Under the pieces are notes generated by a model. It made no database searches and was not told where the DNA came from. It saw only the letters and a program-made list of their open reading frames with translations. A stretch of 40,668 nucleotides of DNA from assembly GCA_012730015.1 (NCBI GenBank), contig JAAYBT010000187.1, positions 1-40,668 of the forward strand, written 5' to 3'. A program made the position numbers and the translations under genes. Origin of the DNA: Clostridiaceae bacterium (GTDB lineage Bacteria; Bacillota; Clostridia; Acetivibrionales; DTU013). Within the stretch, counting starts at the first letter, position 1, and each line of letters starts with the position of its first letter. Shown here one piece after another: positions 8,160-15,488 of the stretch.

Positions 8160-8500
8160 TGCGCATCGCCGTTTTGCGGCAGGGGACCTCGGTGCTCATT
8201 TTCGCAATTAATGTGTTCTTTTATCCGGGAAAAGGCCGTATTTATGGAGGGTTAGCCATAAAACAGGCCCTTTTCAAGAAAAAATCCACACAAAGGTTGA
8301 GAAAATGTGCACCGGCCTATTGGTTTATAGCTTTGTGCAGAGGGACGACGAATGACACAATAAAAACGTCCCCCTGTATCATTCGTCCCCCTGTGTTATG
8401 TAAAAATGCTGGGAAAATAGTGCGGAAACACTATAATTATGGTAGTATTAATGATATACATATTAGCAATGAAGTGCTGCAAGATACTGGGAGAGAACAT
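8160..8500. other. Leader/intergenic region before the 5'-nucleotidase gene
   Basis: This is 341 bases without a convincing gene. It contains a hairpin around 8232-8270 (TTTATGG/CCATAAA flanked by GGCC/GGCC) and one copy of a dispersed palindromic repeat at 8341-8395. The open frame across it (from 8159) is only an upstream extension of the nucleotidase frame and has no ribosome binding site at its start. Confidence 0.6.
8341..8395. repeat. Dispersed REP-like palindromic repeat, copy 1
   Basis: GACGAATGACACAA followed by TAAAAACGTCCCCCTGT (8347-8377), then ATTCGTCCCCCT, can fold back because the ATTCGTCCCC at the end pairs with GACGAAT at the start. Over 34 bases (8347-8380) it matches a second copy at 39131-39164 with two differences. 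The two copies are about 31 kb apart in unrelated intergenic regions, as expected for a small dispersed non-coding repeat. Confidence 0.75.
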
Positions 8501-9088
8501 ATGGGGTTGCATTATTATTTGCAGACAGTACGCAAACTGAATAATATGGGACGCTGGTCCACTGACTTCATGCACCAGAGGGCAACGGTCAGCGAACATT
8601 CCTTTTTTGTTTCTCAGGTAGGCCAGATGCTGGCACTGATTGAAGAGCAAAATGGAAATGAGATTGATTGGCGCAGACTTTTTAAGAAGCTGCTAAACCA
8701 TGATGTGGTTGAGGCAATGACCGGTGATATTATCAGTACCGTGAAGCATAAAAACGAGCAGCTCAGAGACATGCTGAACATTTTGGAGAAGGAGGTCGTC
8801 GAGGAGAATTTGCTTGTGAATATGGAGGAGCCCTATAAAAGTATTTACAGAAATATTCTCTTTGATGGCAAGGACGACACAATAGAAGGGAGAATTCTCA
8901 TTTGCGCAGACTATATAGATGCGATTATGGAGTGTGTTAATGAGGTGCGGCTAAACAATATCGTGCCCTTTGTTGACAAATACTATGCCATTGTTGATAA
9001 GCTCTGCAAGTCGGATCTTGTCAGCGCAAAATACTTTATTGATGAAATATTGCCGGAGCTTGTGAAGGGCTGTGCATCTTTAGAGTAA
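8501..9088 (+). CDS. yfbR: HD-domain 5'-deoxynucleotidase, YfbR-like
   Basis: This 195-residue protein hydrolyses (deoxy)ribonucleoside 5'-monophosphates, by homology to E. coli YfbR (199 residues). Its key residues fall at almost the same numbers: Arg18-Trp19, His33 (SEHSFF), His67-Asp68 (NHDVVEA), Glu71, Asp76 and Asp137 (CADYIDA). These form the metal site of the HD fold and the substrate-selecting Arg/Trp. GGGAGAG lies 5 bases before the ATG at 8501, which gives a protein of family length; the longer open frame upstream is non-homologous and crosses a repeat. It stands alone, with fabZ 46 bp downstream. Transcription probably starts at the dyad promoter at 8151-8159, leaving a leader of about 335 nt. 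Confidence 0.88.
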   Translation: MGLHYYLQTVRKLNNMGRWSTDFMHQRATVSEHSFFVSQVGQMLALIEEQNGNEIDWRRLFKKLLNHDVVEAMTGDIISTVKHKNEQLRDMLNILEKEVVEENLLVNMEEPYKSIYRNILFDGKDDTIEGRILICADYIDAIMECVNEVRLNNIVPFVDKYYAIVDKLCKSDLVSAKYFIDEILPELVKGCASLE

Positions 9089-9134
9089 ATTGGCTTAGGT
9101 TAATAGGGCAATAAAAAATAGTTGAGGTGTAAGG

Positions 9135-9674
9135 ATGCTTTCTAATGTAGATATACAAAAAATAATACCCCACAGATATCCATTTTTACTGGTGGATCGC
9201 ATAGTCGAACTTGAGCCCGGTAAAAGGGCAGTGGGAATTAAGAATGTTACCGTTAATGAGCCCTTCTTTCAGGGCCATTTCCCAGGATTTCCGATTATGC
9301 CGGGGGTACTGATTGTCGAAGCTCTCGCCCAGACGGCAGGTATCGCCGTAAATGCCGATGCAGCAGACCTGGGCAGCGAGGCCGCAGATGTTGGCGATAA
9401 AGCAGGCACAGGCGGTAGTGCAGGTGCTGGCGATAGTTCGGGCGCAGGCAGCGAAGCTAAAACCGAGATTAAGGATAAGAAGCTGGGTGTTTTCGCAAGC
9501 ATAGACGCAATGAAGTTTAAAAAGCAGGTAATGCCTGGAGACACATTGCGCATGGAGGTTGAAATACTATCTTCGAAGCTCGGTGTCGTTAAGGCAAAGG
9601 TGAAAGCCACTGTAGAGGGTAAAACCGCAGCAGAGGGCGAGATTCGATTTGCCATGACTACGGTCAAGGCATAG
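9135..9674 (+). CDS. fabZ: 3-hydroxyacyl-ACP dehydratase FabZ, with internal low-complexity insertion
   Basis: FabZ dehydrates 3-hydroxyacyl-ACP in type II fatty acid synthesis. The N-terminal half is canonical: IIPHRYPFLLVDRI, then FFQGHFPGFPIMPGVLIVEAL with catalytic His48 and Glu62. The second half (LGVFASIDAMKFKKQVMPGD) is also typical. Between them, about residues 73-115, lies a Gly/Ala/Ser/Asp-rich segment with AAD and GAGD repeats, bringing the length to 179 against the usual 140-150. The insertion replaces the short loop after the central helix of the hot-dog fold, so the enzyme could still be active. GAGGTG lies 6 bases before the ATG. No other fab gene is adjacent. The stop codon falls within the first unit of a 24-bp tandem repeat. 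Confidence 0.93.
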   Translation: MLSNVDIQKIIPHRYPFLLVDRIVELEPGKRAVGIKNVTVNEPFFQGHFPGFPIMPGVLIVEALAQTAGIAVNADAADLGSEAADVGDKAGTGGSAGAGDSSGAGSEAKTEIKDKKLGVFASIDAMKFKKQVMPGDTLRMEVEILSSKLGVVKAKVKATVEGKTAAEGEIRFAMTTVKA

Positions 9675-9757
9675 CAAAGATCAGCGGTCAAGGCATGGCA
9701 AAGATTAGTGGTCAAGGCATAGCAAAGATCAGCGGTCAAGGCATAGCAACGGTCACC
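9662..9757 (+). repeat. 24-bp tandem repeat starting in the fabZ stop region
   Basis: Units begin at 9662, 9686, 9710 and 9734, each opening with GGTCAAGGCATAGCAA (unit 2 has TGG in place of TAG). The period is exactly 24 bp. The first unit includes the last codons and stop of fabZ, so the array seems to have expanded from the gene's 3' end. The last unit is cut short and merges into a 39-bp array. Confidence 0.9.
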
Positions 9758-9841
9758 TGAAGAGCATAACAACAATCAAGGCTAGCAACGGTCACCTGAA
9801 GAGCATAACAACAATCAAGGCTAGCAACGGTCAGGCTGTAG
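9751..9841 (+). repeat. 39-bp tandem repeat following the 24-bp array
   Basis: Two nearly complete units begin at 9751 and 9790 with GGTCACCTGAAGAGCATAAC, and a partial third begins at 9829 (GGTCAGGCTGTAG). The unit also contains the ATCAAGGC and TAGCAAC words of the 24-bp repeat, so the two arrays are related. Confidence 0.85.
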
Positions 9842-9846
9842 CCTTG
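9816..9846. terminator. Stem-loop between convergent fabZ and murC
   Basis: CAAGGCTA (9816-9823) pairs perfectly with TAGCCTTG (9839-9846). It lies at the end of the tandem-repeat region and could end transcription from either side. A T tract is not evident. Confidence 0.35.
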
Positions 9847-9898
9847 CTCAGATCACATATAGCTGAAAAATAACAACTGCTAAGGCCCCAAATAATAG

Positions 9899-11308
9899 TC
9901 AGCTAACGGCAAGCTTTTTTCTGGCGTCCAGAAACATCTCGCCAACCTTGTATATGTCCCCGGCTCCCATTGTTATGATAAGATCGCCGGGCTCCGCATT
10001 TTTATCGAGGAATTCGACTATTGAATCAAAGCCCTTAATATAAAAGGCTTTTTTGCCTGTGCCCAGTATCCTTTCCGCAAGGATGGAGGAGTTAACTTCT
10101 CCGGAGTCCACCTCGCGAGCGGCATAGATGTCTGACAATATCACGAAATTTGCATCACCAAATGATTTAGAGAATTCGTCCAACAGGCACTTTGTACGGG
10201 TATAGGTATGCGGCTGGAAAACGCACCAAATCCTTGAATAATGGCAGTTAGCGGCGGCTTTTAATGTGGCGGCCACTTCTGTAGGGTGATGAGCGTAATC
10301 ATCCATCACTGTAATACCTTCGATCTTTCCCTTCAGCTCAAAACGTCTGTTAGTGCCGGTGAATTTTTGTAGTGCTTTTGCCGCAGAGGCCATACTACAG
10401 CCCATTATGCTGCCTGCCACTATTGCCGCGAGGGAATTGCTTACATTATGTATGCCGGGCACCTTCAGCTTAATTTCGCAAACCGGTTCATCTTGATGCA
10501 TTAGGGTATAAGATGCGCACCCCATGCTATCATAGGTGATATTCGAGGCGCTCCAGTCGTGCTCATTATTTTGAATCCCAAAGGTAACTCTATTGCAGGA
10601 CACACGCTCCATAATATCGACGGCCAAAGAGTTATCTGCATTGACCAGCAACCATCCATTCTCAGGAACAAGCTGTGCAAACCTATGAAAAGAATCCTGA
10701 ACCTGCGCCAAGTCCTTGAAATAATCAGCATGGTCATATTCGATGTTCAGGATAACAGCCAAATAGGGGTGTAGTTTTAGAAAGCTTCCTGTATATTCGC
10801 AGGCTTCGGCAATAAAATAATCGCTTTCCCCAATCCTCGTAGTACCTCCGATTGCGGTGAGCTCACCGCCGATATGAATGGTCGGGTCAAGCCCCTCTTC
10901 CAGCATAATCATTGAAAGCATGGAGGTTGTCGTGGTTTTCCCATGCGTGCCTGATATGGCTATACTTCTGGGATATTTTGTCATAATTTCGCCAAGCAAG
11001 GCTGCCCGGTCTATCAATGGAATGCTGGCCTCAGATGCCGCGACAAGCTCCGGGTTATTGGGCTTTACAGCCGCTGTGTAAACCAAAAGGTCTACACCGG
11101 TCACGTTTTCGGCCTGATGGCCGATTGTTACCTTAATTCCTGCCTTCTCCAGCTTTTGCGTGATAGAAGAGGACTTTATATCTGAACCCGTTATAATATA
11201 ACCCTGGTTAGCTAGAATCTCAGCAAGACCGCTCATGCTAATTCCGCCTATGCCGGTGAAATGTATCTTTTTTATTTCTCTTGCACCCAAAAGCCCGTCA
11301 ATCTGCAT
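9899..11308 (-). CDS. murC: UDP-N-acetylmuramate--L-alanine ligase MurC
   Basis: MurC adds L-alanine to UDP-MurNAc with ATP, the first amino-acid step of peptidoglycan precursor synthesis in the cytoplasm. The 469-residue protein shows the N-terminal Rossmann motif HFTGIGGISMSGLAEIL (residues 16-32), the Mur ligase ATP loop GTHGKTTTTSM (120-130), the metal/substrate segment EACEYTGSF, and DDYAHHPTEV and QPHTYTRT in the C-terminal domain. The length is normal. It is transcribed against its neighbours and appears monocistronic. A good promoter lies at 11346-11374 on the minus strand, and a weak GGGAGTG ribosome site precedes the ATG. Confidence 0.97.
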   Translation of the reverse strand: MQIDGLLGAREIKKIHFTGIGGISMSGLAEILANQGYIITGSDIKSSSITQKLEKAGIKVTIGHQAENVTGVDLLVYTAAVKPNNPELVAASEASIPLIDRAALLGEIMTKYPRSIAISGTHGKTTTTSMLSMIMLEEGLDPTIHIGGELTAIGGTTRIGESDYFIAEACEYTGSFLKLHPYLAVILNIEYDHADYFKDLAQVQDSFHRFAQLVPENGWLLVNADNSLAVDIMERVSCNRVTFGIQNNEHDWSASNITYDSMGCASYTLMHQDEPVCEIKLKVPGIHNVSNSLAAIVAGSIMGCSMASAAKALQKFTGTNRRFELKGKIEGITVMDDYAHHPTEVAATLKAAANCHYSRIWCVFQPHTYTRTKCLLDEFSKSFGDANFVILSDIYAAREVDSGEVNSSILAERILGTGKKAFYIKGFDSIVEFLDKNAEPGDLIITMGAGDIYKVGEMFLDARKKLAVS

Positions 11309-11689
11309 ATAATTACACTCCCAAGCCTATCCTCATGATATTTTAATCATACAATATTTATTCATAAATGTAAAACATGATCATTTGTCCTTCCTTGGTT
11401 CATACTAAGCATTGACAACTCATTGAAACAATATGCCATATATTATATTCATCAGATTCCTTAATAAATACCTATTGATAATATGTTCCAAAATAATACG
11501 AACAATTAATGAAAAAAAACGTAGAACATTCGTTATTTTGTGATACAATAATAGGAGACATAAGCTGAGAAGAAAAATAATTATATAGTGAATAGGCATG
11601 GGCATTTTTGCGATGTAACATATTTTGAGTTCCGTCTCACAGCTAAACTATATTAAGGTAATATCGCAAAGGCCTTAGGTAGGTGCAAA
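11309..11689. other. Divergent AT-rich intergenic region, murC/purR
   Basis: These 381 AT-rich bases carry the murC promoter (minus) and a probable purR promoter on the plus strand. The best plus candidate is the extended -10 TGATACAAT at 11541-11549, which lacks a good -35. A minus-strand open frame of 61 codons inside it has neither a ribosome site nor recognisable content. Confidence 0.5.
11346..11374 (-). promoter_or_regulatory. Sigma-A-type promoter for murC
   Basis: On the minus strand TTTACA (11374-11369) and TATGAT (11351-11346) are 17 bases apart. The predicted start is near 11339, giving a leader of about 30 nt before the murC ATG at 11308. Confidence 0.6.
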
Positions 11690-12532
11690 ATGAGTGAATA
11701 TATGGAAAAGCTTCATAGAAACGAAAGGATATCTGCGCTGCAGAGGATACTATGCGATTCGCCGGGCAAGGTTTTTACGCTTGGAATGTTCGCTGATATG
11801 CTGGGCAGTGCAAAATCCTCCATCAGTGAGGACATTGATATAATTAGAGGAGCCCTCGAAAAGCAGGGCCTTGGCACGGTGGAGACCATAACGGGTGCTT
11901 CCGGTGGAGTACGTTACCTACCTATGTATTCAGGTGAAGAGACCCTAAAGCTTGCCAAACGGCTCTGTCTAGAGCTGGGCAAGAAGGAACGGATACTACC
12001 TGGCGGGTATTTGTATATGCTGGACATGATATACAATCCGGATATCGTTTCGGATATTGCCAAGGTCTTTGCAGGCCGTTTCTACAAAGAGGACATTGAC
12101 TATGTGATTACCGTTGAAACTAAGGGTATTCCCCTTGCCTTCATGACCGCCAGATATATGAGTGTGCCGCTGATTATAGTCAGGCATTATAATGAAGCCA
12201 CCGACGGAGCTTCGGTAAATATAAACTATATTTCCGGCTCATCGAAAAAGATACAGACCATGGTATTACCCCTTCGCTCCCTGAAGCGAAATTCCAGACT
12301 GCTATTCATAGATGACTTCATGAAGGGCGGAGGCACAGCGAAAGGCATTTTGGAGCTTTCTCGTGAGTTTGAGTGCCAGGTGGCGGGAATCGGCATTATG
12401 ATTCAAACTGCCGAGCCGCTCAAGAAGCTTGTAGGCAGTTGGTTCTCCTTGCTTACCCTCCACAATGTGGACGAAGACAATGGCATTACAGGAATAGAAC
12501 CAAGCAATTGCCTGTCTATTTCCGGGGTGTAG
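11690..12532 (+). CDS. purR: Pur operon repressor PurR (Gram-positive type)
   Basis: This is the purine repressor of Firmicutes, unrelated to LacI-type E. coli PurR. An N-terminal winged helix (RNERISALQRILCDSPGK to about residue 70) binds DNA. A C-terminal type I phosphoribosyltransferase-like domain holds the PRPP-binding loop LLFIDDFMKGGGTAKG (about residues 205-220). PRPP acts as the inducer, and the domain has no catalytic role in the family. The length of 280 matches B. subtilis PurR (285). It is followed by spoVG, glmU and prs as in Bacillus, with yabJ missing here. This places PRPP sensing next to PRPP synthesis. Confidence 0.96.
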   Translation: MSEYMEKLHRNERISALQRILCDSPGKVFTLGMFADMLGSAKSSISEDIDIIRGALEKQGLGTVETITGASGGVRYLPMYSGEETLKLAKRLCLELGKKERILPGGYLYMLDMIYNPDIVSDIAKVFAGRFYKEDIDYVITVETKGIPLAFMTARYMSVPLIIVRHYNEATDGASVNINYISGSSKKIQTMVLPLRSLKRNSRLLFIDDFMKGGGTAKGILELSREFECQVAGIGIMIQTAEPLKKLVGSWFSLLTLHNVDEDNGITGIEPSNCLSISGV

Positions 12533-12555
12533 TTATAAAATGTAAAAAATTAAGA

Positions 12556-12583
12556 AGGAAAATGAGATTTTATATAGAATATA
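12556..12583 (+). promoter_or_regulatory. Sigma-H-type promoter for spoVG
   Basis: AGGAAAA (12556-12562) and GAATATA (12577-12583) are separated by 14 bases. This resembles the spacing and sequence of the B. subtilis spoVG sigma-H promoter (AGGATTT, 14 bases, GAATTGA). It lies in the purR-spoVG gap about 55 bp before the spoVG start. Confidence 0.6.
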
Positions 12584-12636
12584 ATTATATAGCAGGTTTA
12601 TTTCACAATTATATTTCAGGAAGGTGGTAGCAGATC

Positions 12637-12903
12637 ATGGAGATCACAGATGTCCGCATTAGGAAAATTGACGTTGAGGGCAAGATGAAGGCAGTTGTAT
12701 CCGTAACCTTTGATAATGAGTTCGTTGTACACGATATCAAAGTGATAGAGAGCCAAAACGGCATGTTCATAGCCATGCCAAGCCGAAAGACACCAGACGG
12801 CGAATTCAAGGATATTGCGCATCCGATCAATGCAGCCACAAGAGACAAAATTCAGACAGCGATACTTGACAAATATGTTTCGACAACAACCACTGAAGAA
12901 TAG
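12637..12903 (+). CDS. spoVG: Septation/regulatory protein SpoVG
   Basis: SpoVG is a small site-specific DNA/RNA-binding protein that affects septation and sporulation in Bacillus and virulence regulation in other Firmicutes. The 88-residue sequence is conserved throughout: [30 protein letters not shown], and [26 protein letters not shown] lies 9 bases upstream of the ATG. It has its own sigma-H-like promoter and a strong terminator directly after it, so it can be expressed as a single-gene transcript. Confidence 0.97.
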   Translation: MEITDVRIRKIDVEGKMKAVVSVTFDNEFVVHDIKVIESQNGMFIAMPSRKTPDGEFKDIAHPINAATRDKIQTAILDKYVSTTTTEE

Positions 12904-12909
12904 ACCTAG

Positions 12910-12940
12910 AGAGGCACTTTGAAATGAAGTGTCTTTTTTT
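12910..12940 (+). terminator. Intrinsic terminator after spoVG
   Basis: AGGCACTT (12912-12919) pairs with AAGTGTCT (12927-12934) over a 7-base loop, followed by a run of T to 12940. It begins a few bases after the spoVG stop codon. Confidence 0.85.
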
Positions 12941-12941
12941 G

Positions 12942-12970
12942 TTGAAATATTGCCCGAGTAGTGCAATAAT
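12942..12970 (+). promoter_or_regulatory. Sigma-A-type promoter for glmU-prs-pth
   Basis: TTGAAA (12942-12947) and AATAAT (12965-12970) have a 17-base spacer, each matching 5 of 6 consensus positions. It stands between the spoVG terminator and the glmU start at 13008, so the glmU operon has its own promoter. Confidence 0.55.
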
Positions 12971-13007
12971 ATATGCGGGATGAGGAACCTGAAAGGACAT
13001 CACTGAA

Positions 13008-13748
13008 ATGGGACATATTACCGCCTTAATTCTTGCTGCCGGCGAGGGCAAGAGGATGAAATCGGATAAAGCAAAGGTTACACATGAGATTTGCGGCAAA
13101 GCAATGATAGAATGGGTTTATGAAGCAGCCAGAGGGGCAGGTATTGAGCAGTGTATCGCCATCGTGGGGCATAAGGCCGAACAAGTGAAGGAATACATGG
13201 GAAATAGGGTTGACTACGTGCTTCAGGAGCGGCAGCTTGGCACAGGACACGCTGTGCAGCAGGCTCATGAATATATTAGCGGGAGTGACGGTTCAGTAGT
13301 TGTACTGTGCGGTGATGTTCCGCTAATTTCTTCCGACACCATAAGAAAAGCAATTGAATATATGAATAGCATGGGTTTCAAGGCCGTGGTTATTACAGCG
13401 GATTTTTTGGATCCGCATGGCTATGGGCGGATTGTCAGAGATTTGCAGGGGAACTTTGAGAGAATTGTGGAGCAGCGGGATGCAAGCGAAGAGGAAGAGG
13501 CTATCTGCGAGATAAATTCCGGCATGTATGTTTTCTCATCGAAGGAGCTGGAGATGGCCCTGGGCCTGTTAACCAATGACAACGCCCAAATGGAATACTA
13601 TCTTACCGATACACTGGAAATTCTGCTGACAAAGGGGTATAGTGTAGGTGTATACAAAGTAGATGATAGCAATGAGGTCCTGGGTGTTAATGACAGGATG
13701 CAGCTTGAGCATATATCACAAATAATTAAAAAGAGAAAAATGCAATGA
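13008..13748 (+). CDS. glmU: GlmU-type UDP-GlcNAc pyrophosphorylase, uridyltransferase domain only
   Basis: The product transfers UMP from UTP to N-acetylglucosamine-1-phosphate, making UDP-GlcNAc for peptidoglycan. It shows the nucleotidyltransferase motif LAAGEGKRMKSDKAK (residues 9-23), QLGTGHAVQQA, VLCGDVPLI, the substrate residues VEQRDAS and EINSGMYVF, and EYYLTDTLEIL. At 246 residues it stops just after this domain (family bifunctional length about 455), ending VLGVNDRMQLEHISQIIKKRK, where the linker helix would start. The left-handed beta-helix acetyltransferase half is absent and no remnant follows, because prs begins at once. Glucosamine-1-phosphate acetylation must come from another protein. 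Position between spoVG and prs supports orthology. Confidence 0.88.
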   Translation: MGHITALILAAGEGKRMKSDKAKVTHEICGKAMIEWVYEAARGAGIEQCIAIVGHKAEQVKEYMGNRVDYVLQERQLGTGHAVQQAHEYISGSDGSVVVLCGDVPLISSDTIRKAIEYMNSMGFKAVVITADFLDPHGYGRIVRDLQGNFERIVEQRDASEEEEAICEINSGMYVFSSKELEMALGLLTNDNAQMEYYLTDTLEILLTKGYSVGVYKVDDSNEVLGVNDRMQLEHISQIIKKRKMQ

Positions 13749-13777
13749 TTACATCATACAAAAAAAGGAGCACTGAA

Positions 13778-14740
13778 ATGAATCTGCATGGCAAGGATAT
13801 CAAAATATTTGCTGGGAACTCAAACCGTGCCCTCGCTGAGGAAATCGCGGAAAAAATTGGTTTGCCCCTGGGAGTTGCAACTGTAGGGAAATTTAGCGAT
13901 GGTGAGTCCGCTATTAATATCGGTGAGGTTGTGCGTGGATCTGACGTGTTCGTGATCCAGTCCACATGCGCGCCTGTGAATGACAACCTGGTAGAGCTTT
14001 TTATAATAATGGATGCATTAAGGAGAGCTTCCGCCGGCAGGATTACTGCTGTCATGCCCTATTTCGGGTATGCACGTCAGGACAGGAAGGCCAAGGCCAG
14101 AGACCCTATTTCTGCCAAACTTGTGGCAAATCTAATCACTGTGGCAGGAGCAGACAGAATACTGACAATGGACTTACATACCCCGCAGCTACAAGGCTTT
14201 TTTGATATCCCGGTTGACCATTTGAGGGGAGTGCCTATTCTTACTAACTATTTCCAGGAGCTTTTTGGTGATACCAGTGATGTGGTAGCGGTATCTCCCG
14301 ATGTAGGTAGTGTTACTCGTACAAGGAAGTTTGCGGAATGGCTTGATATACCCATAGCCATTATCGATAAAAGAAGGCCCAAGGCCAATGTGAGCGAGAT
14401 TATGAATATAGTCGGTGACGTAGCCGGCAAAAGAGTTGTCCTGATTGATGACATGATAGATACCGGCGGAACTGTTGTGCAGGGAGCCAATGCGCTAATG
14501 GAGATGGGAGCAAGGGAAGTATATGTATGCTGCACCCACGGAGTGCTTTCTGGACAAGCCTGCGAAAAAATCGAAGAGTCCTGCATTAGAGAATTAGTTA
14601 TGCTCAACACTATTCCGCTTCCAAAGGATAGGCCAACAGGCAAGATTACTCTTCTTTCCGTGGCTACTATTTTTGCAGAAGCTATAGAGAGAATATATGG
14701 GGACATCTCCATCAGCACGCTTTTTACACAAAGGGAATGA
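13778..14740 (+). CDS. prs: Ribose-phosphate pyrophosphokinase Prs
   Basis: Prs makes PRPP from ribose-5-phosphate and ATP, feeding purine, pyrimidine, histidine, tryptophan and NAD synthesis. The 320-residue protein has IKIFAGNSNRALAEEIA, FSDGESAINI, the flexible-loop region YARQDRKAKARDPISAK, the metal histidine in TMDLHTPQLQGFFDIPVDHL, and the PRPP loop DDMIDTGGTVVQGA. AAAGGAG (13764-13770) sits 7 bases before the ATG at 13778. An in-frame ATG at 13745 overlaps the glmU stop but lacks a ribosome site, so 13778 is preferred. It belongs to the glmU-prs-pth operon. Confidence 0.97.
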   Translation: MNLHGKDIKIFAGNSNRALAEEIAEKIGLPLGVATVGKFSDGESAINIGEVVRGSDVFVIQSTCAPVNDNLVELFIIMDALRRASAGRITAVMPYFGYARQDRKAKARDPISAKLVANLITVAGADRILTMDLHTPQLQGFFDIPVDHLRGVPILTNYFQELFGDTSDVVAVSPDVGSVTRTRKFAEWLDIPIAIIDKRRPKANVSEIMNIVGDVAGKRVVLIDDMIDTGGTVVQGANALMEMGAREVYVCCTHGVLSGQACEKIEESCIRELVMLNTIPLPKDRPTGKITLLSVATIFAEAIERIYGDISISTLFTQRE

Positions 14741-14759
14741 GCCATTCGGAGGTGCTGTG

Positions 14760-15374
14760 TTGGAGAATTTGACCATTATCGCCGGTCTGGGAAATCCGGG
14801 GAGGAAATATGATAATACCAGGCATAACGTTGGTTTCAATGCAATAGATGTTTTGTCAGCAAAATATTCAATCAAGGTAAACCGTCTTAAGCATAAAGCG
14901 CTTAGCGGTGAGGGTACAATAAAGGAAAACAGGGTTCTGCTGGTCAAGCCGCAGACATTTATGAATCTTAGCGGCGAGAGTATTCGTGATATAGTCGAAT
15001 GGTATAAGCTGCCCATGGAGAAACTTATTGTAATATACGATGATGCGGATTTGCCTGCCGGGTCTTTAAGAATTCGCCCCAAGGGCAGCTCCGGCACCCA
15101 CAACGGCATGAAATCCATTATATATCAGCTCCAATCAGATGATTTTCCTCGAATAAGGATTGGAATCGGAAAGGCGCCTGAAGGCTGGGAATTAGCTGAT
15201 TATGTTCTGAGCAAGCTTAGCGCCGGTGATGGGAAGACAATTTGGCAAGGCATAGAAAAAGCTGCAGCTGCGGCCGCGGCAATTGTTGACCTGGGCATTG
15301 AAGCAGCAATGAATTTGTATAACGGCAACCAGAAGGAAAACGGGGATCAGCAGCATCAAGAGTGCAGAGATTAG
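14760..15374 (+). CDS. pth: Peptidyl-tRNA hydrolase Pth
   Basis: Pth cleaves peptidyl-tRNA released from stalled ribosomes and is essential in most bacteria. The N-terminal LTIIAGLGNPGRKYDNTRHNVGF holds the catalytic His region. MNLSGESI and IIYQLQSDDFPRIRIGIGKAP are conserved further on. No ATG fits: GGAGG (14748-14752) is followed 7 bases later by TTG at 14760, with an in-frame GTG at 14757. The TTG is chosen (204 residues). The open frame reaching 14697 would overlap prs by 44 bp without support. It corresponds to spoVC in B. subtilis. Confidence 0.93.
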   Translation: MENLTIIAGLGNPGRKYDNTRHNVGFNAIDVLSAKYSIKVNRLKHKALSGEGTIKENRVLLVKPQTFMNLSGESIRDIVEWYKLPMEKLIVIYDDADLPAGSLRIRPKGSSGTHNGMKSIIYQLQSDDFPRIRIGIGKAPEGWELADYVLSKLSAGDGKTIWQGIEKAAAAAAAIVDLGIEAAMNLYNGNQKENGDQQHQECRD

Positions 15375-15488
15375 GATATGTAGAAGTGTCTATTCTGTTT
15401 TGGTGGTAGCAGTGCTGTTTATGGGAATTGTGTTTCCTGCTCCAAGGTCCTGCCGCTGGTTAATGTAAACACAGACATGGAAGGTTTT

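Noticed and set aside
8159-8500. N-terminal extension of the YfbR-like protein
   Set aside because: The extension has no homology, begins inside the promoter dyad and translates a dispersed repeat. The ATG at 8501 has a good ribosome site and puts the catalytic residues at E. coli YfbR numbers.
9269-9775. 168-codon minus-strand open frame over fabZ and its tandem repeat
   Set aside because: Mirror frame of fabZ; the apparent repeats are the antisense of the 24-bp array.
11420-11605. 61-codon minus-strand open frame in the murC-purR gap
   Set aside because: Very AT-rich, hydrophobic by composition, no ribosome site.
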